Origin: Steroidobacteraceae bacterium
GTDB taxonomy: Bacteria > Pseudomonadota > Gammaproteobacteria > Steroidobacterales > Steroidobacteraceae
DNA length: 64,000 nucleotides
Assembly: GCA_019634895.1 (NCBI GenBank)
Contig: JAHCAM010000001.1
Coordinates: forward strand, 62,001-126,000
Direction: 5' to 3'
The notes under the pieces are model-generated. The model had not been told where the DNA came from and ran no database searches. It saw only the letters and a list, made by a program, of their open reading frames with translations. Shown one piece after another: positions 54,212 to 62,894 of the stretch (positions within the stretch are counted from its first letter, which is position 1; each line of letters starts with the position of its first letter). A program made the position numbers and the translations under genes.

Positions 54212-54816
54212 TCGATCAGCAGCCCTTCCACCTCCGCGAGTGTCGCGCGGCGCATCGGCTTGCCGTCGACGGGGCCGGGCGGCGCCTGGCGGATGCCGTC
54301 CTTCGGGAAGATCGTCGCCTCGACCTCGTGCATCCCGGCGCTGAAGCGGATCTCGGGCCAGGACTCGACGGCGTCGCGCTGCACGCGGAAGCGGCGCTCG
54401 CCGAATTCATACGGGATGCCGCGGTCCATCAGCGCCAGCGCGACGGCCTCCGGCGTGTCGGCGAACAGGTGCAGCGCGATCACGGCGTGCGCGGTCGCGG
54501 TGCCGGACAGCAGCGGCCCGACGAGCCTCGGCTCGAATGCGGCAAGCAGGCGCATCGTCTCCGCCGCCGCCGCCCGCATCCCGGCGAGCTCGCTGGCGTG
54601 GGCCTCGGCCACGAACAGGCGCTGGTGCCCGGCGATCGCCTGCTCGATTTCCGCATTCTTCGGCAGCACCGCCTGGTCGGTCACACCCATGCGTTCGGCG
54701 GCCTTGCGCTTGGCGACGCCGTAGTCCCCGTGCCCGTGCTCGATCATGAGGCGCGCGGCTTCCTGCGCGATCGCCTGGCGCAGGTTGTCGGCACGCGGCG
54801 AGCGCCCGCGCGCCAT
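54190..54816 (-). CDS. Conserved hypothetical protein, C-terminus formed by a repeat
   Basis: A 208-residue cytoplasmic protein. AIAQEAARLMIEHGHGDYGVAKRKAAERMGV (parts: ARLMIEHGHGDYGVAKRKAA) superficially resembles a helix-turn-helix, followed by EPRLVGPLLSGTATAHAVIALHLFADTPE and PEIRFSAGMHEVEATIFP, which resembles nucleotidyltransferase-type folds. No confident family. The last seven residues (DKGDASN) are encoded by repeat copy 5, so the natural C-terminus was probably changed by the insertion. Its start shares one base with the PBP1a stop (TGATG). Confidence 0.75.
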   Translation of the reverse strand: MARGRSPRADNLRQAIAQEAARLMIEHGHGDYGVAKRKAAERMGVTDQAVLPKNAEIEQAIAGHQRLFVAEAHASELAGMRAAAAETMRLLAAFEPRLVGPLLSGTATAHAVIALHLFADTPEAVALALMDRGIPYEFGERRFRVQRDAVESWPEIRFSAGMHEVEATIFPKDGIRQAPPGPVDGKPMRRATLAEVEGLLIDKGDASN

Positions 54817-57323
54817 CAGAAGATCGGCTCCTCGTACTTCTGCGGCGGCGGCACGTTCTGCACCCCGGCCCCGGTCGCGCCCTCGACGCCCGGCGGCAGG
54901 TGGTCCGCGAGGAAGTACTCGAACTCGCTCGCCGGCGCGCTGGCATCCGCCAGCGGGCCGGTGTCCGCGGCCACGCGCGCGGTGACCACGCCGTCCGGCA
55001 TCGGGAAGCGGCGCTCCGGCCGGCCCGCGAGCGCCTCGCGCATGAAGTAGATCCACATCGGCAGCGCGGTGCGGGCGCCTTCTTCCTGCGCGCCCAGCGG
55101 CCGTTCCTGGTCGAATCCGACCCAGGCGGTGGCGACCAGGTCCGGGTTGAAGCCGGAGAACCAGGCGTCGCGGCCGTCGTTGGTCGTGCCGGTCTTGCCG
55201 GCGATGTCGCCGCGCCCGAGGGCGCGGGCGCGCTGGCCGGTGCCGCGGCGGATCACGTCGCGCAGCAGGTCGGTGATGATCCAGGCGTTGGCCTCGGAGA
55301 CGGCGCGGGGCGCGCGCTCCTCCTCGGGCAGCGGCGGCAGGCCGCCGCCGACCTCCGTGGCGTAGAGCACGCCGCGGCCGCCGCCTGCGACCGAAACGGG
55401 CGCGTTGCCGGCCGGCAGGAACGCCCCGCCGCCGCAGTAGCCGCAGGCGAATTTCGGCGCGGCCTCCTCGAGCACCGAACCATCGGCGGTGAGGACGCGC
55501 TCGATCAGGTAGGGCGTGACCCGCGAGCCGCCGTTGGCGAAGGCGGCGAAGCCGTTGGCCATCTCGAGCGGCGTGAGCTGTGCGGTGCCGAGCGCCGCGG
55601 TCAGGTCCGCCGGGACATGTTCCTTCGGCAGCCCGAAGCGCGCGACGAAGTCCCGCGCGTAGCCGACGCCGATCTGGCGCATCACGCGGATGGTGACCAG
55701 GTTGCGCGAGCGCACCAGCGCGTCGCGCAGCCGGGTCGGGCCGTAGAAACGCCGCGAGTCGTTGACCGGGCGCCAGTCCTCCTCCTCCTGCACCTCGCCC
55801 TCGATCGCGTCCGGGCGCACGCCGATGCCGTGCTCGGGCGCGGGCGACTCGTAGACCACCGGCGCGTCGAGGATGACCGAGGCCGGCGTGAAGCCGGCCT
55901 CCAGCGCCGCCGAATACACGAAGGGCTTGAACGAGGAGCCCGGCTGACGGCGGGCCTGCATCACGCGGTTGAACTTGGAGGCCTGGTAGTCGAAGCCGCC
56001 GGCCAGCGCGACGATGGCGCCGTCGTGCGGGTCGAGCGCGACGAACGCGCCCTGCACGGCGGGCAACTGCGCCAGCAGCGCGTCGGTCGGCGAGGAGGGC
56101 AGCAGGTAGACGACGTCGCCCACCGCGACCACGTCGCCGGGCGCATTCGGCGCCGGGCGGCTCTCGCGCACCGCCCAGCGCATGCTGTCGAACGGCAGCC
56201 GGTAGCGCCGGCCGGTGCGCGCGACCGCGGTCGCATCGTTGCGGCCGACCGCGACCACCGCCGCCGGCAGCAGGCCGCCGACGGTCGGGTACTCCTCGAG
56301 CGCGAGGGCGATGGCGTCGTCGTCGCGGCCCTCCAGTTCCAGCTGCCCGGCGCGGCCGCGAAAGCCGTGGCGCCGGTCGTACTCGAGCACGGCACTCCGC
56401 AGCGCGACGTCGGCGGCCCGCTGCAGGCGGCTGTCCACCGTCGTCACGACCTGGAAGCCGTCGGTGTAGATGCGCTCGCCGTGCTTCTCGAGCAGCGCGA
56501 TGCGCACCATCTCGCCGACCCAGGGCGCGTCCACCTGCACGCGCGGGCCGAACAGCTCGCGCGACACCGGCCTGGCGATGGCCTCGCGCCAGCCGGCGTC
56601 GTCGAGGTAGCGGAGCTCGCGCATGCGGCGCAGCACGTAGGCGCGCCGCTCGGTCGCCCGCTGCGGATTCGCCGCCGGGTTCAGGCGCGAGGGGGCCTGC
56701 AGGATGCCGGCGAGCAGCGCCGCCTCGGCGGCGTCGATCTTCGCCAGCGGCTTGCCGAAGTAGGTCTCGGAGGCGGCGGCGAAGCCGTAGGAGCGCTGGC
56801 CGAGGAACTGCGTGTTCACGAACAGCGTGAAGATCTCCTGCTTGGTCAGCTCGTTCTCGAGCGACAGCGCGAGGAAGATCTCCCGCAGCTTGCGCCGCAG
56901 CTGCCGCTCCTTGGTGATCAGCGTGGTGCGCACCAGCTGCTGGGTCAGCGTGCTGCCGCCCTGCGACAGCTCCATGGTGGTGGCGGCGACGGCCAGCGCG
57001 CGCAGCACGCCCTGCCAGTCCACGCCCGGGTGCTCGAAGAAGCGGTCGTCCTCGGCCGCCAGCACCGCCTGCACCACGACCGTCGGGATCTCCTCCCAGG
57101 TCACGGGCACCCGCCGCTGCTCGCCGATCTGCGCCAGCAGCCGGCCGTCGCGGCTGTACACGCGCAGCGGCACCTGCAGCCGCACGTCGCGCAGCACCGC
57201 GACGTCGGGCAGCGTCGGCTTGAGGTAGTAGTAGGTGGAGAGGAAGGCGAGGCCGACGATGCCCGCGACCGACACGATGACGGTCGCGGCGATGCGCAGC
57301 CTGCGGTTCAGTCGCGTGGTCAC
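54816..57323 (-). CDS. mrcA: Penicillin-binding protein 1a (glycosyltransferase/transpeptidase)
   Basis: An 835-residue class A PBP. N-terminal membrane anchor (about 10-32), GT51 domain with EDDRFFEHPGVDWQG (Glu91 catalytic) and QGGSTLTQQLVR, an OB-type linker insertion, and transpeptidase domain with PGSSFKPFVYSAAL (SxxK), SRN-type motif (VRSRNLVTIRVM) and GKTGTTND (KTG). The inter-domain OB segment identifies PBP1a rather than PBP1b. GTG start. Divergent from pilM, the usual ponA-pilMNOPQ arrangement. Confidence 0.96.
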   Translation of the reverse strand: MTTRLNRRLRIAATVIVSVAGIVGLAFLSTYYYLKPTLPDVAVLRDVRLQVPLRVYSRDGRLLAQIGEQRRVPVTWEEIPTVVVQAVLAAEDDRFFEHPGVDWQGVLRALAVAATTMELSQGGSTLTQQLVRTTLITKERQLRRKLREIFLALSLENELTKQEIFTLFVNTQFLGQRSYGFAAASETYFGKPLAKIDAAEAALLAGILQAPSRLNPAANPQRATERRAYVLRRMRELRYLDDAGWREAIARPVSRELFGPRVQVDAPWVGEMVRIALLEKHGERIYTDGFQVVTTVDSRLQRAADVALRSAVLEYDRRHGFRGRAGQLELEGRDDDAIALALEEYPTVGGLLPAAVVAVGRNDATAVARTGRRYRLPFDSMRWAVRESRPAPNAPGDVVAVGDVVYLLPSSPTDALLAQLPAVQGAFVALDPHDGAIVALAGGFDYQASKFNRVMQARRQPGSSFKPFVYSAALEAGFTPASVILDAPVVYESPAPEHGIGVRPDAIEGEVQEEEDWRPVNDSRRFYGPTRLRDALVRSRNLVTIRVMRQIGVGYARDFVARFGLPKEHVPADLTAALGTAQLTPLEMANGFAAFANGGSRVTPYLIERVLTADGSVLEEAAPKFACGYCGGGAFLPAGNAPVSVAGGGRGVLYATEVGGGLPPLPEEERAPRAVSEANAWIITDLLRDVIRRGTGQRARALGRGDIAGKTGTTNDGRDAWFSGFNPDLVATAWVGFDQERPLGAQEEGARTALPMWIYFMREALAGRPERRFPMPDGVVTARVAADTGPLADASAPASEFEYFLADHLPPGVEGATGAGVQNVPPPQKYEEPIF

Positions 57324-57683
57324 CGCCGACGATTATGCATAGTAATGTCCGCCACTGCCGGCCCCGGGGTCGCCGGCCTGCGACGCGCCAACCGTGACGG
57401 GAAACACGGTCGCTCCCCGGCATCGGGTGCAGCATCGGCGGCGGATCTGGTCCGGGGAGGCCCCGCGGGGGCGCGAATCCGGGCCGGGACCAGGGCGGTC
57501 TGGCCGGGGGGTGGTAACCCCCCCGACGGACCGCGGTCGAGCCTGTTGGAACGGCCTGTTGACGCCCGAATTGCGAGTCGGGTCACGTTCAATTTAACAA
57601 TTGCTTGCTATATAGTTGGCCGGCAAAGTTGACCCAGCGCAGCGATTGGCGTCGCAATAGCCTGACCTGAAAAGGAAATTTCC
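57324..57683. other. Intergenic region between mrcA and pilM (360 bp)
   Basis: Divergent promoter region. It contains a 7-bp hairpin at 57506-57523 (GGGGGGT, loop GGTA, ACCCCCC), no long T-run beyond it. Closer to pilM is an AT-rich stretch (57586-57620). On the minus strand CATAAT (57337-57332) could be an mrcA -10 only about 9 bp from its start. No RNA gene or repeat recognised. Confidence 0.5.
57606..57614 (+). promoter_or_regulatory. Candidate extended -10 of the pil operon
   Basis: TGCTATATA: a TGN extension followed by TATATA (matches TATAAT in five of six). No good -35 is seen at the usual spacing. Predicted start near 57620 gives a leader of about 60 nt before pilM. Weak evidence. 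Confidence 0.35.
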
Positions 57684-58778
57684 GTGCTCAAGCTGCCGAA
57701 ATTGTCGCTGGGACCGCGCTACGTGCCGCTGGTCGGCCTGGACATCACCACGTCCTCGATCAAGCTCATCGAGCTCGGCAAGTCCGGCGACGGCTACCGG
57801 GTCGAGGCCTACGCGGCCGAACCGACGCCGCACAACGCCATCAACGAGAAGGCGATCGTCGACGCCAATGCCGTCGGCGACGCGATCCGCCGCGCAGTCA
57901 AGCGCTCGGGCGTGCGCTCGAAGGAATGCGCGGTGGCCATCTCGGGCGACGCGGCGATCACCAAGGCGATCCAGATGCCGCGCAACCTGTCGGATGCCGA
58001 CCTCGAGCAGCAGATCGAGATGCAGGCCGACCAGTACATCCCGTTCCCGATGGAGGAGGTCAGCTACGACTTCGAGGTGCTGGGGCCCTCCGAGAAGGAC
58101 CCGGACATGCGCGACGTGCTGCTGGTCGCCTCGCGCTCCGAGAACGTCGAGCAGCGCGTCGCCGCGGTGACCGCCGCGGGGCTGGTCGCGAAGCTGGTCG
58201 ACGTCGAGGCCTTCGCGCTCGAGAACGCCTGCCGGCTGATGACGCACCAGATGCCGGACGGCGGCATGGACCGCACGATCGCGGTCGTGGACTTCGGCGC
58301 CAGCACCACCACCTTCAGCGTGCTGCGCGACCTCAAGGTCGCCTACACGCGCGACTTCGCCTTCGGCGGCCAGCAGCTGACCGAGGAGATCATGCGCACC
58401 TACGGGCTCTCCATGGAGGAAGCCGGCCGCGCCAAGAAGGAAGGCGGCCTGCCCTCGAACTACCAGCCCGAGGTGCTCGACCCGTTCATCGACGACATGA
58501 CCCAGCAGGTGAGCCGCTCGCTGCAGTTCTACCTGGCGTCGGGCAGCGGCCGCAGCCAGCCGGAGCAGATCCTGATCTGCGGCGGCTGCGCCAACATCCC
58601 GGGCGTGGCGGACGTGATCGCCAGCCGCGTGGGCATCCCGGCGGAGCGCGGCGACCCGCTCGGGCAGATGAAGATTTCCTCGAAGGCCAAGGCGCTCGGC
58701 GTGACGCGGGACGCGACCGCGCTGCTGCTCGCCTGCGGCCTGGCACTGCGGAGCTTCGACGAACATGCCAAGTATTAA
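57684..58778 (+). CDS. pilM: Type IV pilus assembly protein PilM
   Basis: A 364-residue FtsA/actin-like cytoplasmic protein linking the inner-membrane platform. YVPLVGLDITTSSIKLIELGKSG opens the nucleotide-binding fold and AVVDFGASTTTFSVLRD and ILICGGCANIPGVADVI are the phosphate-binding loops. GTG start with AAAGGAAA upstream. Overlaps pilN by 14 bp. First gene of pilMNOPQ. Confidence 0.95.
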   Translation: MLKLPKLSLGPRYVPLVGLDITTSSIKLIELGKSGDGYRVEAYAAEPTPHNAINEKAIVDANAVGDAIRRAVKRSGVRSKECAVAISGDAAITKAIQMPRNLSDADLEQQIEMQADQYIPFPMEEVSYDFEVLGPSEKDPDMRDVLLVASRSENVEQRVAAVTAAGLVAKLVDVEAFALENACRLMTHQMPDGGMDRTIAVVDFGASTTTFSVLRDLKVAYTRDFAFGGQQLTEEIMRTYGLSMEEAGRAKKEGGLPSNYQPEVLDPFIDDMTQQVSRSLQFYLASGSGRSQPEQILICGGCANIPGVADVIASRVGIPAERGDPLGQMKISSKAKALGVTRDATALLLACGLALRSFDEHAKY

Positions 58779-59373
58779 CCTCCTGCCGTGGCGGCAGGCG
58801 CTGCGCCAGCGGCGCCGCAAGGAGTTCCTGATCGGCATCGGCGCCGCGGTCGCGCTCGCGGTCGTGGTGGCGCTGCTGGCCCACCTGACGGTCAGCTCGA
58901 TGATCGACGCGCAGAAGCGGCGCAACGACCTGCTGAAGGCCGAGATCAGCGAGCTCGACAAGGCGATCGAGCAGATCCTGGCGCTCGAGGAGCAGAAGTC
59001 GCGCATGATCGCGCGCATGCAGGTGATCGACACGCTGCAGTCGAGCCGCCCCGAGATCGTCAAGCTGTTCGACCAGATCGTCGCCACGCTGCCGGAGGGC
59101 GTCTACCTCACCTCGGTCAAGCAGAGCGGCCGCAAGATCGAGTTCAACGGCGTCGCGCAGTCGAGCACCCGCGTCTCCGCGTTCATGCGCAACATCGACG
59201 CCTCCGAGGCGCTGTCCGCGCCCGAACTGAAGGTCATCCAGACCGGCCGCGACGCCGGCCCCGGCGCCCAGTTCACGCTGTTCGCGCAGCAGCGCGCGAC
59301 CGCCCAGGACGAGGCCGCCGCCGCCCCGGCGCCCGCGAAACGCAACGCGCGCGTTTCGGAGGCACGGCCATGA
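58765..59373 (+). CDS. pilN: Type IV pilus assembly protein PilN
   Basis: A 202-residue inner-membrane protein with a short cytoplasmic N-terminus (PSINLLPWRQALRQRRR; the INLLPWR motif binds PilM), one helix (about 25-45) and a periplasmic coiled-coil/ferredoxin-like domain (LPEGVYLTSVKQSGRKIEF). The C-terminus is Ala/Pro-rich. Start ATG overlaps pilM; stop overlaps pilO (ATGA). Confidence 0.94.
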   Translation: MPSINLLPWRQALRQRRRKEFLIGIGAAVALAVVVALLAHLTVSSMIDAQKRRNDLLKAEISELDKAIEQILALEEQKSRMIARMQVIDTLQSSRPEIVKLFDQIVATLPEGVYLTSVKQSGRKIEFNGVAQSSTRVSAFMRNIDASEALSAPELKVIQTGRDAGPGAQFTLFAQQRATAQDEAAAAPAPAKRNARVSEARP

Positions 59374-60074
59374 ACTTCATCGAACAGCTGCAGTCGCTCG
59401 ACTTCAAGGACATCGGCCGCTGGCCGTTCCTGTTCCGCGCGCTCGGCGTCGGCATCGTGTTCGTGGTCGCCACCGCGGCGCTGGTGTGGTACCTGGTCAC
59501 CGGCGACAGCGGCAACCTGCCGGAGCTGCGCAAGGCGGAGGCCGAGCAGAAGGCGCTGTGGCGGACCTTCGACGAGAAGCAGCGCAAGGCCGCGAACCTG
59601 GAGGCCTACCGCCAGCAGCTGGCCGAGATCGAGCGCACCTTCGGCGCCATGCTGCGGCAGCTGCCGGGCCGGACCGAGGTGCCGTCGCTGCTGGTGGACA
59701 TCTCGCAGACCGGCCTCGCGGCCGGGCTGCAGGAACGCCTGTTCCAGCCGGCCGGCGAGGTCAAGAAGGACTTCTACGCGGAGCTGCCGATCAAGATCCA
59801 GCTCACCGGCGGCTACCACGAATTCGGCCAGTTCGTCTCCGGAATCGCGGCGCTGCCGCGCATCGTGACGCTGCACGACATCGAGATCGTCCGCGGCGCT
59901 GCCGCGCGCGGCTCGGCGGCGCGCAACCGCGCGCCGGCGCCGTCCGACGAGCTGACCATGAACCTGACGGCCAAGACCTACCGCTATCTCGAGGAAAGCG
60001 AGATCGCGCCACCGGTCGACCCCAAGGCCAAGGGCAAGCGCCCGCCGCCACCGGCCAAGCGGACCACGACATGA
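59370..60074 (+). CDS. pilO: Type IV pilus assembly protein PilO
   Basis: A 234-residue protein with an N-terminal helix (about 25-45, GVGIVFVVATAALVWYLV) and periplasmic coil (EAEQKALWRTFDEKQRKAAN) plus ferredoxin-like domain (YAELPIKIQLTGGYHEFGQF). Heterodimerises with PilN. A Lys/Pro-rich tail ends the protein. ATGA overlaps on both sides. Confidence 0.94.
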   Translation: MNFIEQLQSLDFKDIGRWPFLFRALGVGIVFVVATAALVWYLVTGDSGNLPELRKAEAEQKALWRTFDEKQRKAANLEAYRQQLAEIERTFGAMLRQLPGRTEVPSLLVDISQTGLAAGLQERLFQPAGEVKKDFYAELPIKIQLTGGYHEFGQFVSGIAALPRIVTLHDIEIVRGAAARGSAARNRAPAPSDELTMNLTAKTYRYLEESEIAPPVDPKAKGKRPPPPAKRTTT

Positions 60075-60586
60075 GCCAGCAACGCATGCGCAAGACACTG
60101 ACCGCGACCGGACTCGCCGGCGCGCTGCTGCTCTCCGGCTGCTCCGACGGCACCGGGGACCTGCGCGCGGAGATCGAGAAGGCGAAGCAGCGCCCGGGCG
60201 GCCGCATCCAGCCGCTGCCGGAGGTGAAGCCGTACGTCAGCCACGAATACCAGATGGCGGACCGGCGCTCGCCGTTCCTGCAGAGCCTGGCTGGCGAGAA
60301 CCCGAGCGGCCCGCGGCCCGACGTGCAGCGCCCGCGCGAGCACCTCGAGCAGTTCCCGCTCGACACGCTCAAGATGGTCGGCACGCTGAAGCTCGGCGGC
60401 GGCAACTACGGCCTGGTGCAGACCCGCGACGGGCTCATCCACCGCGTGCTGCCGGGCAACCACCTCGGACAGAACGACGGCAAGGTGACCAGCATCACCG
60501 ACGCGCGGATCACGCTGGTCGAGATCATTCCTGATGGCCTTGGCGGCTACCTCGAGCGCCCCGCGGCGCTGGCGCTCGCCGACTGA
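60071..60586 (+). CDS. pilP: Type IV pilus lipoprotein PilP
   Basis: A 171-residue periplasmic lipoprotein with lipobox LLLSGC near residue 22, a flexible linker, and a C-terminal beta domain (LDTLKMVGTLKLGGGNYGLV, then HRVLPGNHLGQNDG) that bridges PilNO and secretin PilQ. Follows pilO by ATGA overlap; 17 bp to pilQ. Confidence 0.94.
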   Translation: MSQQRMRKTLTATGLAGALLLSGCSDGTGDLRAEIEKAKQRPGGRIQPLPEVKPYVSHEYQMADRRSPFLQSLAGENPSGPRPDVQRPREHLEQFPLDTLKMVGTLKLGGGNYGLVQTRDGLIHRVLPGNHLGQNDGKVTSITDARITLVEIIPDGLGGYLERPAALALAD

Positions 60587-60603
60587 TTTCTGGGAGACGT
60601 CTG

Positions 60604-62763
60604 ATGGCTCGCAACAACCGGACGACAGGGTGGAACATGGACGCGGCGCGCAGCCTTGCGCGCGCGTTCTGCGCAGCGCTGGCCCTCGCGGCCCTCGCGT
60701 TGCCGCAGGCCGCGGCGGCGCAGGGGACCGTGCGGCTCACGGCCGTGGAGGTGCAGCCGATGCAGGGCTCGACCCTGCAGGTCCGCCTGCGCACCGACGG
60801 CGTCGCGCCGCAGCCGCTCACGTTCACGATCGACCGCCCGGCGCGGCTGTCGGTGGACCTGCCCGACGTCGCGCTCGCGCTCGACAACCGGCGCGTCGAC
60901 GTCGGCGCCGGCGGCGTGGACACGATCGTCGCGGCCGAGGCCGCGGGCCGCACCCGCGTGGTGTTCAACCTGGACGCGCTGGTGCCCTATTCCGCGCACG
61001 CCGACGGCGACAGCGTGGTCGTCACCATCGGCGGCGCCGCGGCGTCCGCCGCGGCCGCGGTGAGTTCCGCGGCAGCCGCCGCCCCGGGCGGCGCGCGCAG
61101 CATCGCCGGCATCGATTTCCGCCGGTCTCCCGACGGCGCCGGCCGCGTGGTGGTCAACCTCTCGGACCCCGCCACGCCCGCCAGCCTGCGGCAGGAAGGC
61201 AACCGCGTGATCGTGGACTTCGCCGGCGCCGCGCTCGGCGAGCAGTGGATGAAGCGCTACGACGTCACCGACTTCGCCACGCCGGTCACCAGCTTCGACG
61301 TGACCCGCACCGCCAGCGGCGCGCGCATCGTGGTCTCGGCGACCGGCGATTTCGAGCAGCTCGCGTACCAGACCGACAACCAGTACGTGGTCGAGGTCAA
61401 GCAGCGCCCGCGGGTGACGGCAGCCGTGGCGGCGGCCGAGAAGCAGTACACCGGCGAGCGCCTGACGCTGAACTTCCAGGACATCGACGTGCGCCCGCTG
61501 CTGCAGCTGCTGGCCGACACCAGCGGCCAGAACATCGTGGTGTCGGACACGGTCAAGGGCCGGGTGACGCTGCGCCTGCAGAACGTGCCCTGGGACCAGG
61601 CGCTGGACATCGTGCTGCGCACCAAGGGCCTCGACATGCGCCGCAAGGACAACGTGATCCTGGTGGCGCCGCAGGCGGAGCTGGCCGCGCAGGAGAAGGC
61701 CGAACTCGCGGCGCGCAAGGACATCCAGGAACTGGCGCCGCTGCGCACCGAGTTCCTGACGATCAACTACGCCAAGGCGGCCGACATCGCCCGCCTGATC
61801 AAGTCGGCGGGCGGCGGTTCGCTGCTGTCGGCGCGCGGCAACGTGACCGTGGACGAGCGCACCAACACGCTGCTGGTGCAGGACACGGCCGACAACCTGA
61901 CCGCGGTGCGCAGCACGGTCGCGACGCTCGACATCCCGGTCCGGCAGGTGCTGATCGAGTCGCGCATCGTCATCGTGTCGGACGACTTCAGCCGCGAGCT
62001 GGGCGTGCGCGCCGGCTTCACCCGCGTGTCGGACGACCTCAGCGACCTGTTCGCGGTCAGCGGCAGCGCCCAGGCGACCGACACCATCATGGCCTCGGCG
62101 CTCGACAACCTGGCGAACACCGGCCAGCCGTTCCCGGTGCAGGTGCCGTTCGGCAACTTCAACCGCTACAACGTCAACATGCCGGTCGCCAACCCGGCGG
62201 GCCGCATCGCGCTGTCGATCCTCGATTTCGACGACTTCCTGATCGACCTCGAGCTGTCGGCCGCGCAGACCGAGGGCCGCGGCGAGATCAAGTCCACGCC
62301 GCGCGTCATCACCGCCAACCAGCGCGAGGCCATCATCGAGCAGGGCGTCGAGATCCCGTACCAGGAATCGGCGTCCTCGGGTGCGACCACCACGCAGTTC
62401 AAGAAGGCGGTGCTGTCGCTGAAGGTCACGCCGCAGATCACGCCGGATGACCGCGTGATCCTCGACCTGACCGTGACCAAGGACAGCGTCGGCCAGCTGG
62501 TGCCCTCGGCGACCGGCGGGTTCGTGCCCTCGATCGACACGCGCAACATCCAGACCCAGGTGCTGGTGCGCGATGGCCAGACCGTGGTGCTCGGCGGCAT
62601 CATGGAGACGGAGCGCCGCGACTCGGTCAAGAAGGTCCCGCTGCTCGGCGACGTGCCGGTGGTCGGCAACCTGTTCAAGTCCAAGAGCAAGGTCAACAAC
62701 CGGGACGAGCTGCTGATCTTCGTCACCCCGAAGATCCTGCGCGAGGGCTCGACGATCGATTGA
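60604..62763 (+). CDS. pilQ: Type IV pilus secretin PilQ
   Basis: A 719-residue outer-membrane secretin. Signal peptide (about 1-38, ending AAAAQG), two AMIN domains (about 40-135 and 160-265) for peptidoglycan binding, STN/secretin N domains (ERLTLNFQDIDVRPLLQLLA), N1 (EFLTINYAKAADIARLIKSA) and the C-terminal secretin barrel (VLIESRIVIVSDDFSRELGV, then GVEIPYQESASSGATTTQFKKAV). Full length for the family. Followed by a hairpin and repeat copy 6. Confidence 0.96.
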   Translation: MARNNRTTGWNMDAARSLARAFCAALALAALALPQAAAAQGTVRLTAVEVQPMQGSTLQVRLRTDGVAPQPLTFTIDRPARLSVDLPDVALALDNRRVDVGAGGVDTIVAAEAAGRTRVVFNLDALVPYSAHADGDSVVVTIGGAAASAAAAVSSAAAAAPGGARSIAGIDFRRSPDGAGRVVVNLSDPATPASLRQEGNRVIVDFAGAALGEQWMKRYDVTDFATPVTSFDVTRTASGARIVVSATGDFEQLAYQTDNQYVVEVKQRPRVTAAVAAAEKQYTGERLTLNFQDIDVRPLLQLLADTSGQNIVVSDTVKGRVTLRLQNVPWDQALDIVLRTKGLDMRRKDNVILVAPQAELAAQEKAELAARKDIQELAPLRTEFLTINYAKAADIARLIKSAGGGSLLSARGNVTVDERTNTLLVQDTADNLTAVRSTVATLDIPVRQVLIESRIVIVSDDFSRELGVRAGFTRVSDDLSDLFAVSGSAQATDTIMASALDNLANTGQPFPVQVPFGNFNRYNVNMPVANPAGRIALSILDFDDFLIDLELSAAQTEGRGEIKSTPRVITANQREAIIEQGVEIPYQESASSGATTTQFKKAVLSLKVTPQITPDDRVILDLTVTKDSVGQLVPSATGGFVPSIDTRNIQTQVLVRDGQTVVLGGIMETERRDSVKKVPLLGDVPVVGNLFKSKSKVNNRDELLIFVTPKILREGSTID

Positions 62764-62787
62764 GCCGGGCCTGCCCCTGGCTTGCGA

Positions 62788-62817
62788 CACGGCCGCCTCC
62801 GGGCGGCCGTGCCGTTT
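62788..62817 (+). terminator. Hairpin terminator after pilQ
   Basis: CACGGCCGCC (62788-62797), loop TCCG, GGCGGCCGTG (62802-62811), then CCGTTTAAA. Ten perfect stem pairs directly after pilQ, with a short T-run overlapping the start of repeat copy 6. Confidence 0.6.
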
Positions 62818-62867
62818 AAAGGGGACGCGTCCAATTACTTTTCCGGTAATTGGACGCGTCCCCTTTA
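62817..62867. repeat. GGACGCGTCC inverted-repeat element, copy 6
   Basis: Fifty-one bp: perfect 22-bp arms 62817-62838 and 62846-62867 with 7-bp loop. Between pilQ and aroK, genes in the same orientation, 27 bp before the aroK start. Confidence 0.93.
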
Positions 62868-62894
62868 CAGTCCGACCCGTACGATAATGCGGAC

